Assembly (NCBI GenBank): GCA_026770585.1
Contig: MU646405.1
Coordinates: 45,075-71,810 of the forward strand
Direction: 5' to 3'
DNA length: 26,736 nucleotides
DNA from: Baffinella frigidus
Taxonomy: Eukaryota > Cryptophyceae > Cryptomonadales > Baffinellaceae
Each line of letters begins with the position of its first letter. The stretch's first letter is position 1. Of this stretch, positions 24,701-26,736 are shown piece after piece. The position numbers and the translations under genes are program-made. A model generated the notes under the pieces. That model saw only the letters and a program-made list of their open reading frames with translations. It did no database searches and was not told the origin of the DNA.

Positions 24701-25840
24701 GGGAACTCGAGAGTCTGCTCCCCCACCAGCACCTCCATCGCGTGCGACACGCTCCCCTTTACCTGAGATTCACTTTTGTAAGTCACCTGAGATTCACTTT
24801 TGTAAGTCACCTGAGATTCACTTTTGTAAGTCAAGTCATTTGAGACGCTCCCCTTCAGCTCAGAGAGATTGGTAATTTATTGCCAAACAACCAGCGTCAG
24901 CGCCGCACAGGCCTTCCGCATTGTACCACATACTATACCCCGTGTCGGCTGCTCTGACGAGCTTTTTCCGGATGGATTCTTTCTTCACCTCCTACCTGAG
25001 ATTGACTTGTGTAAGTCGAGATATGCGTGACACTCTCCTTCACCTGCCGCACGGAACCCACTCTCATTCCTCTTTCACCACCACACTGAAGTGACCTGCG
25101 TCACCACCCCTGTCCTACACCCTGGATCCTACACCCTACACCCTGGATCCTGGACCCTAAAAACTCAACCTCAACCCTAGTAGCCCCCCACCGATCCTTG
25201 GCGCGGAGGATCGGTGGGGGGCTACTAGGGTGGAGGTTTAGGTTTCAGGGTGCAGGGTGCAGGGTGTAGGGTGTAGGGTACAGGGCGTAGGGTGTAGCGG
25301 GGGGGCTGCACGTGTCTACTCGCAATCCGATCGCCTTCACCTGCATACCAAATCCACACCTCTCAATCCTCTTCCGACCACGCAAATGAATCACGTGACA
25401 TGCGACCCCCCCACCCCCTTCCGCCTGGATCTCCGCCCATGTACCCCGTCAAGGATGGAGGGGGCGTTCTAGGGTTTAGGTTTAGGTTTTAGGGTCCAGG
25501 GTGTAGGGCGTAGGGTGTAGGGTGTAGGGTGTGGGGTGTAGGGTGCAGGGTGTAGGGTGTAGGGTGTAAGGTGTTGGGTGCAGGGTGTAGGGTGTAGGGT
25601 GTAGGGTGTAGGGTGAAGGGTGTAGGGTTCAGGGTGCAGGGTGCAGGGTGTAGGGTGTAGGGTGCAGGGTGTAGGGAGTAGGGTGCAGGGTGTAGGGTGT
25701 AGGGTGTAGGGTGTAGGGTGCAGGGTGTAGGGTGTAGGCAGTAGGCAGTAGGCAGTAGGGTTTAGGGTGACCTCCTGGACGAGAGCGTCAGCCATGCCAG
25801 GGAGAGTGTTGAACGCCTCGCGGATCTTCTGCTTGAATAC
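18723..25840 (-). CDS. Split minus-strand gene, about ten short exons, family unknown
   Basis: In transcript order the candidate exons are 25840-25772, 25052-25007, 24762-24649, 23947-23894, 23688-23595, 23542-23458, 23086-22995, 22496-22458, 21571-21509, 20216-20154 and 18794-18723. Most begin right after CAG and are multiples of three in phase 0 at both ends. The peptides are mainly helical and charged (EQIMDEQ, VTKAKEVIKAVLESE, EFVRHTFMEINEGADRAEE, QLTDRMAHSEDF). I recognise no family. Two joins are internally supported: 23894/23688 in phase 0 across an all-telomere-like intron, and 23595/23542 in phase 1. The join 23458/22995 does not fit in phase, so an exon is missing or a boundary is wrong. 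It may be more than one gene. Confidence 0.45.
18811..18915. mobile_element. Family A MITE (105 bp)
   Basis: TATCCCTTAGGCGGCGAGTA at the left and CTCGCCACTTAGGAGATA at the right; GGCGGTCAATTTTGATCGCC inside. Confidence 0.86.
19009..19130. mobile_element. Family B MITE
   Basis: TACAGGGGTACCTCGCTTAT and ATGGGCGAGGTACCCCTGTA. Core CTAGGACCCTACAGTAGGCC. Confidence 0.86.
19159..19278 (-). CDS. Second SEFPMLPAYPHYP exon, longer form
   Basis: Minus strand: SEFPMLPAYPHYPREVPLRA, then SLQWPDASTSSQNAIEELRK, followed by GTGGTG. The first half aligns with 18723-18794 (two changes in 20 residues); the second half is different. Upstream has TAG rather than CAG. A family A MITE begins 14 bases upstream in the sense direction, as in the other copy. 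Confidence 0.45.
19292..19396. mobile_element. Family A MITE (105 bp)
   Basis: TATCCCTTAAGTGGCCATGC and GGCCACTCAAGGGATA. Orientation of the core is opposite to that of 18811-18915. Confidence 0.86.
19474..19634. mobile_element. Family J MITE (161 bp)
   Basis: CCACACAGCGGGCTACGAAG and AAGTCCGCTGTGTGG, colinear with 13334-13494. Confidence 0.8.
19701..19920. mobile_element. Family L MITE (220 bp), decayed centre
   Basis: CCACTTGAGGCTACAAC at the left and CTCCAGCCTCGAGTGG at the right. Central stem TTGGTCGCGTATAAC...GTTAGCTATGTGACCAA is partly unpaired. GTGTAGTAATTTT is doubled inside. Confidence 0.82.
20154..20216 (-). CDS. Candidate exon (DPEGVRQLTDRMAHSEDFAA)
   Basis: Acceptor GATGCAG, donor GTGTGT, 21 codons in phase 0, GC-ending codons. 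Family unknown. Confidence 0.45.
20427..20620 (+). CDS. Possible plus-strand coding fragment
   Basis: One open frame reads RIRRAGDIVHRPLY, then ESKNEEGELVRDKG and LMRGFYACPGG. A further plus frame EFEELIRRSFQSPQE lies at about 20699-20743. Boundaries and family are unknown. Confidence 0.28.
20871..20940 (+). CDS. Possible plus-strand exon (LEHAISAVVHQPRLEELGNL)
   Basis: Plus frame LEHAISAVVHQPRLEELGNL with mostly GC-ending codons. No clear splice sites. It lies within the span of the minus-strand exons, so it belongs to another gene or is a fragment. Confidence 0.3.
21000..21238. repeat. Imperfect repeats of GGGGG(T)..ATC units
   Basis: CTGGGGGTATATCCCCTGGG, GGGGATGTATCACCTCTG, GGGGCCAATCATCTGGGGG and GGGGGTCTATC give a loose repeat of about 35 bases. 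No gene. Confidence 0.4.
21238..21326 (+). pseudogene. Ankyrin-repeat fragment, frameshifted
   Basis: HMASHKGHVQALRMLIEA fits the ankyrin pattern A-x-x-x-G-H-x-x-x-L-x-x-L-I-x-x-G. VEALRMLIKAGG follows from a direct repeat of about 30 bases, but the offset is 29 bases, so the frame is broken. Full ankyrin repeats are 33 residues, so this is a collapsed remnant. Confidence 0.6.
21382..21497. repeat. 17-bp tandem repeat
   Basis: AAGTTGTTGTCAGGACA units, about six copies, with G/A/T changes. Confidence 0.85.
21509..21571 (-). CDS. Candidate exon (VKQQRLMDQIPLLVHRFMLT)
   Basis: CAG before, GTGCTT after, 21 codons in phase 0. Related pieces follow the same CAG-GTGAAACAG start at 21841-21888 (VKQQRVMDSIPLHVAS) and near 21656 (VKQLRFKGMQP). 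Confidence 0.42.
21561..21888. repeat. 83-bp tandem duplication and further partial copy
   Basis: GCTGTTTCACCTGCCACGG with GTGCGCACCAGCACGTTGGG downstream (21561-21643) is repeated at 21644-21720. A third start, GCTGTTTCACCTG, lies at 21879. The unit contains the exon start described above. Confidence 0.7.
21790..22110. repeat. Repeat around CAGGGCTGTCGCCTTCAGGC
   Basis: GATGTGAGTGGAATACAAAG...CACCAGGGCTGTCGCCTTCA near 21792 recurs near 22049, and its first part near 20763. Confidence 0.6.
22162..22256. repeat. 34-bp tandem repeat, 2.8 copies
   Basis: CTTCAGGTTTGAGAGTAGAG then TAATAAACGGTCAA, starting at 22162, 22196 and 22230. Confidence 0.9.
22458..22496 (-). CDS. Candidate micro-exon (VREMQFSLFAYSK)
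   Basis: Preceded by GAGCAG, followed by donor GTGCGC, 13 codons in phase 0. A family L element begins 28 bases upstream in the intron. Confidence 0.42.
22525..22731. mobile_element. Family L MITE (207 bp), intact stem
   Basis: CCACTCGAGGCTAGAAA and TTTCCAGCCTCGAGTGG. Centre TTGGTCACGTATCTAGG...CCTAGATACGTGACCAA (22620-22661). Lies in the proposed intron between the exons at 22458 and 22995. Confidence 0.88.
22830..22990. repeat. CT microsatellite
   Basis: CTCTCTCT with CCCTCTCT and CGCGCG interruptions, directly beside the exon at 22995 (on its donor side). In the minus-strand transcript it would be a GA tract. Confidence 0.92.
22995..23086 (-). CDS. Candidate exon (GEHAVEFVRHTFMEINEG)
   Basis: Acceptor GGCAG, donor GTCCGC. 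Reads PTMGEHAVEFVRHTFMEI then NEGADRAEEYKQ, predicted helical. Family unknown. Confidence 0.45.
23458..23542 (-). CDS. Candidate exon (ERDVNFTQDFSKSLSHNLEA)
   Basis: CAG before, GTGAAT after. Joins in phase with the exon at 23595. A second open frame in the same strand makes this less certain. Confidence 0.33.
23595..23688 (-). CDS. Candidate exon (VFTHHNSYGDLIGKFHTEFQ)
   Basis: Begins right after a telomere-like array ending AAACCAG. Reads VFTHHNSYGDLIGKFHTEFQ then RQQSDDNDDEQ. Donor probably GTAGGC. Confidence 0.5.
23689..23893 (-). repeat. Telomere-like array forming an entire intron (205 bp)
   Basis: On the minus strand it starts GTAAACCCTAAACCC and ends CCCTAAACCAG. Between are CCCTAAA and CCCAGAA units with few other bases. 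Coding frames in phase 0 abut both ends. Confidence 0.7.
23894..23947 (-). CDS. Candidate exon (VTKAKEVIKAVLESEDAH)
   Basis: GAGCCAG before, GTAAAC after, 18 codons in phase 0. Helical, charged. The donor is the first two bases of the telomere-like intron. Confidence 0.5.
24121..24600. repeat. CTAGAGATCACC tandem repeat and inverted EFPM exon copies
   Basis: 24187-24235 repeats CTAGAGATCACC four times. 24262-24304 (minus, TEFPMVPSNPHY) and 24343-24389 (plus, SEFPILPSYPRYP) are inverted copies of the exon at 18723, with a 38-base spacer. GCTAGTGCTCTC..CTCGACCA recurs at 24145, 24417 and 24553. Confidence 0.6.
24649..24762 (-). CDS. Candidate exon (LEFPSLKTHLLGLLEQIMDE)
   Basis: After TCTCAG, 38 codons in phase 0: VKGSVSHAMEVLVGEQT then LEFPSLKTHLLGLLEQIMDE Q, followed by GTCCCA. 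The frame also continues to a stop 44 bases further, so the 3' edge is uncertain. Confidence 0.45.
24761..24832. repeat. 24-bp tandem repeat, 3 copies, in frame
   Basis: ACCTGAGATTCACTTTTGTA plus AGTC, identical three times. On the minus strand it encodes TYKSESQV per unit and keeps the frame of the adjoining exon; each unit also carries a CAG-GT. Confidence 0.9.
24862..24975. repeat. Family G repeat
   Basis: GAGAGATTGGTAATTTATTG through GCCGCACAGGCCTTCCGCAT to GAGCTTTTTCCGGA. Colinear with 14709-14826. Confidence 0.75.
25007..25052 (-). CDS. Candidate micro-exon (VKESVTHISTYTSQSQ)
   Basis: CAG before, donor GTAGGA, about 16 codons in phase 0. Resembles VKGSVSHAMEV and the TYKSESQ repeat nearby, so these are duplicated pieces. 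Confidence 0.33.
25108..25300. repeat. Telomere-like units around a perfect 24-bp hairpin
   Basis: ACCCTAGTAGCCCCCCACCG..ATCC (25174-25197) is perfectly inverted at 25208-25231, with a 10-base loop. CCCTACACCCTGG units lie to the left and GGGTGTAGGG units to the right, so the two arrays face each other. Confidence 0.85.
25463..25771 (-). repeat. Telomere-like variant array (CCCTACACCCTGCA)
   Basis: GGGTGTAGGGTGCAGGG units on the plus strand. On the minus strand the array begins GTCACCCTAAACCCTAC directly after the exon at 25772, with its C-rich strand in the sense direction. Confidence 0.85.
25772..25840 (-). CDS. Candidate exon (VFKQKIREAFNTLPGMADAL)
   Basis: CAG before, GTCACC after, 23 codons in phase 0 ending ADALVQE. 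Most 5' exon seen for the minus-strand gene. Confidence 0.45.
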
Positions 25841-25984
25841 CTGCTCCCCGGTTCAGGGGGGGGGGGGTCCGGCTTTGAGACCCGTCTCGACGAGGTTTCA
25901 GACGCCCCAGCAAAATTCACATCAGTGGCTTGCCTCGCCTTGAAAGGCCCTTAGGACGGCTTGCCCCCACTTTATCTTCGGTTA

Positions 25985-26165
25985 CGTCCACGCCAGGTCG
26001 TAACCAGGAATTTCAGATACAAGTCTCATTGTTAATTCGATACGGCGCGGACGTGGAAAGGACGATTTTGTGGAGGTGCGCGGACAGGGAATTGCTTGCA
26101 CTTATTTGCTCTACGAAACAAAACGTTGCGTTTTGAAATTCCTATTCACGACCTGGCGTGTTTGT
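25985..26165. mobile_element. Family K inverted-repeat element
   Basis: ACGCCAGGTCGTAACCAGGA..ATTTCAGA (25989) is inverted at 26132-26161 (TTTTGAAATTCC..CACGACCTGGCGT). The interior GGACGTGGAAAGGACG and ACGAAACAAAACGTTGCG match 5810-5935. 25860-25984 shows nothing recognisable. Confidence 0.65.
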
Positions 26166-26400
26166 AACCTCGGTGATATCCGACCCTGGTTAGGTTACGG
26201 TCTCGAGCATCTCCTACTCTCTTGCCGTCTCCCTACAGGAACAACTAGCATCTGAACCCTTCCAATGCGGCCTGAGGAAAGGCACGGCTGAGAGGGGGAG
26301 GGGGGTCACGCATCAGGCATATCGCCCGATCCCCCAGGGCAAATAGCGTACTTAGAGCAAAACACGCATCGCTCGGTTCTGGTTCTGAGAACAAGATTTG
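26166..26400. other. GDIRPW fragment, otherwise unassigned
   Basis: LGDIRPWLGYGLEHLLLSCR (plus, about 26170-26229) aligns with the minus-strand fragment at 5985-6056. The rest shows no gene. Confidence 0.4.
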
Positions 26401-26480
26401 ATGGAAGAGTTTCTGGAGTTTCAGGCGGGTACCGGGCCGCTCATGAAGTTGTACAAGTCCACCCCGCGCGCCTGTACAGG
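26401..26480 (+). CDS. Candidate first exon (MEEFLEFQAGTGPLMKLYKS)
   Basis: ATG frame MEEFLEFQAGTGPLMKLYKS then TPRACTG, ending at a donor-like GG|GTACGA. The frame stops 13 bases further if unspliced. GC-ending codons. Family unknown. Confidence 0.4.
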
Positions 26481-26622
26481 GTACGAGATTTGATTTGATT
26501 TGGTTTGATATGAGTAAGAGGTTTGCGAGGTTAGATTTGATTTTGAGTGGGAGGTTTCGAGGGAGCGATTTGGGCGGGACGCGCTTTCTCGGGCACGGAC
26601 ACCACCGCGTTCGCCAACTTCT

Positions 26623-26669
26623 TAGAGAGAGAGAGAGAGCGAGAGAAGAGAGAGAGAGAGTGAGATCCT

Positions 26670-26709
<40 letters not shown>

Positions 26710-26736
26710 TGTGTTTGTGTGTGTGTGTGTGTGTGT
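26623..26736. repeat. GA then GT microsatellite to window end
   Basis: AGAGAGAGAG/GCGAGAGA from 26623, then GTGTGTGT with GTTTGTGTG breaks from 26673 onward. Confidence 0.95.

Noticed and set aside
25469-25795. 108-residue frame of HPTPYTL repeats
   Set aside because: Translation of the CCCTACACCC array. Only its first part (25772-25840) is proposed as an exon.
1-26736. CRISPR array or bacterial operon
   Set aside because: No regularly spaced repeats with unique spacers, no ribosome-binding sites with adjacent genes. Spliced-looking exons and CCCTAAA arrays indicate a eukaryote.

Overview
Organism and overall character. The window looks like repeat-rich nuclear DNA of a eukaryotic microalga. 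It has spliced exons with GT..AG boundaries and many arrays of the plant/algal telomere-type unit CCCTAAA. It also has CT/GA/GT microsatellites, dozens of short palindromic terminal-inverted-repeat elements without any transposase, and no operons or tRNA/rRNA genes that I can see. Candidate exons have GC-rich third codon positions, and donors often read GTRCGC, which resembles GC-rich green algae. I cannot name the genus. A run of ten Ns at 10419-10428 marks an assembly gap inside a satellite.

Layout. 1-6.6 kb is packed with MITE-like elements (families named A, B, L, M here), hairpins, one clear intronless gene for a BTB/T1 (KCTD-like) protein at 3609-4094 (-), and duplicated copies of a C-terminal exon at 5.5-6.2 kb. 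6.6-10 kb is AT-rich DNA followed by tandem/dispersed copies of a repeat (family N) with a conserved reading frame, plus the first telomere-like block. 10-14.5 kb holds a (TATATGG)n satellite and a plus-strand split gene whose exons join in phase and resemble a RelA/SpoT-like nucleotidyltransferase domain; an exon of it is duplicated exactly. 14.5-18.7 kb is mostly MITEs and diverged repeats. 18.7-25.85 kb carries about ten short candidate minus-strand exons, mostly phase 0 at both ends. A few plus-strand coding scraps (ankyrin-like, HAISAVV) lie among them. 25.9-26.7 kb ends with an inverted-repeat element, the possible first exon of another plus-strand gene and a GA/GT microsatellite.

How it works together. 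The main new observation is that telomere-like arrays are used as introns. At 23689-23893 (minus) and 12437-12924 (plus) the array runs from the GT to the AG between two phase-compatible exons. In both cases the C-rich strand is the transcript strand. Other introns are filled with MITEs and CT/GA tracts, so repeats appear to build the intron space. The MITE families share a GTAGGGCCCTAGGAC-type core while having different terminal repeats, and family L keeps its central stem by compensating changes. Exon models are read by eye from sequence only and need transcript evidence.
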